Below, one piece after another: positions 51,080 to 51,435 of a stretch of 51,435 nucleotides of DNA. The notes under the pieces were generated by a model. The model saw only the letters and a program-made list of their open reading frames with translations. It was not told the DNA's origin and ran no database searches. The DNA is from Pseudomonadota bacterium (GTDB lineage: Bacteria > Pseudomonadota > Alphaproteobacteria > Rhizobiales > Tepidamorphaceae), in assembly GCA_023458595.1 (NCBI GenBank), contig JAEWYT010000159.1, positions 1 to 51,435 on the forward strand, read 5' to 3'. The position numbers and the translations under genes are program-made. Numbering within the stretch: the first letter of the stretch is position 1; every line of letters starts with the position of its first letter.

Positions 51080-51435
51080 GGACCTTCAGCCTCCCGGATC
51101 TCGGCGAAGGCCTGCAGGAGGCCGAGATCGTCGCCTGGCACGTCGCCGAGGGCGACCATGTCGTCGCCGAGCAGCCGCTGGTCTCGGTGGAGACCGAGAA
51201 GGCGGTCGTCGAGATCCCCTCGCCGCAGTCGGGCCATATCGGGAAGCTGCGCGCGGAGGAAGGCGCGGTCGTGAAGGTCGGCGCGCCGCTGGTGGACTTC
51301 GCCGAGGGCCCGCACGCCGATACCGGCGCCGTGGTCGGCGAGCTGAAAGCCGCGCCCGAGCGGGCGAAGCCGGCACCGGCGCCGCGCGCGCCCGCTGCCG
51401 CCCGGACGGTCAGGGCCGCCCCGGCCGTCCGCGCC
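51076..51435 (+). CDS. 2-oxoacid dehydrogenase E2 (dihydrolipoamide acyltransferase), partial
   Basis: The first 120 codons are seen before the window ends. Residues 1-76 are a lipoyl domain (FSLPDLGEGLQEAEIVAWHV) with the lipoylated Lys in VETEKAVVEIPS. An Ala/Pro-rich linker (APERAKPAPAPRAPAAA) follows, the hinge leading to the E3-binding and catalytic domains that lie beyond 51435. The start overlaps the E1 beta stop by four bases. Confidence 0.95.
   Translation, partial: MRTFSLPDLGEGLQEAEIVAWHVAEGDHVVAEQPLVSVETEKAVVEIPSPQSGHIGKLRAEEGAVVKVGAPLVDFAEGPHADTGAVVGELKAAPERAKPAPAPRAPAAARTVRAAPAVRA

Noticed and set aside
1..51435. CRISPR arrays, tRNA/rRNA genes, phage or IS elements
   Set aside because: No regularly spaced identical repeats, no cloverleaf-type sequences and no transposase or integrase motifs were recognised in any frame.

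Overview
This is a gene-dense, high-GC stretch (GC strongly enriched at third codon positions) of an alphaproteobacterial chromosome, most probably Hyphomicrobiales (Rhizobiales). Pointers are the divergent CheZ-like protein, the STAS-MlaE/MCE lipid-transport operon, the DgcN/DgcA pair, the DUF5993-DsbB pair, several TRAP transporter proteins, a TPP-riboswitch thiMED operon, and dispersed palindromes with the GGATCAAGTCC core typical of this group. I see no rRNA, tRNA, CRISPR array, prophage or insertion sequence. The window looks like a core/metabolic region with many short ATGA-overlap operons.

Layout. 0-5.6 kb (minus strand): cydA-type quinol oxidase subunit I at the left edge, then a four-gene Mla-like lipid transporter (STAS-permease, ATPase, MCE protein, lipoprotein). 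5.8-13.1 kb: D-glutamate catabolism pair dgcN-dgcA, an HcaT-like MFS carrier, a CheZ-like protein that lacks the catalytic motif, a Thr/Ser dehydratase, a GT4 glycosyltransferase and an LpxH-like phosphoesterase. 13.3-16.6 kb: an SDR-fold protein without the catalytic Tyr/Lys, a FadL-type porin and an FAH-family enzyme. 16.8-20.3 kb (minus): a TPP riboswitch followed by thiM-thiE-thiD and, overlapping thiD by 4 bases, a Tat-exported TRAP substrate-binding protein. 20.4-23.4 kb: kynurenine-formamidase-like hydrolase, a stand-alone Lrp/AsnC ligand-binding domain, a DMT exporter that seems to start at CTG, a 51-residue DUF5993 membrane protein and an unusual five-helix DsbB.

23.6-28.8 kb is a malonate uptake/activation locus: matB plus a DctP-DctQ-DctM TRAP transporter, divergent from a GntR/FCD regulator with a palindromic operator between them. 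28.9-33.6 kb: a secreted collagen-like protein with two carbohydrate-binding-like repeats, tam, ettA and a secreted trypsin-like protease. 33.6-35.6 kb is an arsenic resistance operon (arsR-arsC-acr3) whose promoter, operator and start codon are so close that the arsR mRNA is predicted to be leaderless. 35.7-43.5 kb: a cyclase-like DUF3095 protein, histidine acid phosphatase, DUF6455 protein, an SHMT-like PLP enzyme divergent from an Lrp regulator, an SDR, an orphan BrnA-like antitoxin and an FAD monooxygenase. 43.7-48.8 kb: a secreted FG-GAP/Ig protein, and a Lon-like protease with a degenerate P-loop coupled to a universal stress protein. 49.0 kb to the end: E1 alpha, E1 beta and the start of E2 of a 2-oxoacid dehydrogenase complex, cut by the window edge.

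The observations I rate most worth following are the TRAP binding protein inside the TPP-controlled thiamin salvage operon, the DsbB with its second cysteine pair apparently moved to a C-terminal periplasmic tail, the leaderless/operator-embedded arsR promoter, the CheZ paralogue without its catalytic Asp/Gln, and the CTG-initiated DMT transporter. All functions are inferred by reading the translated sequence; no database search was run.
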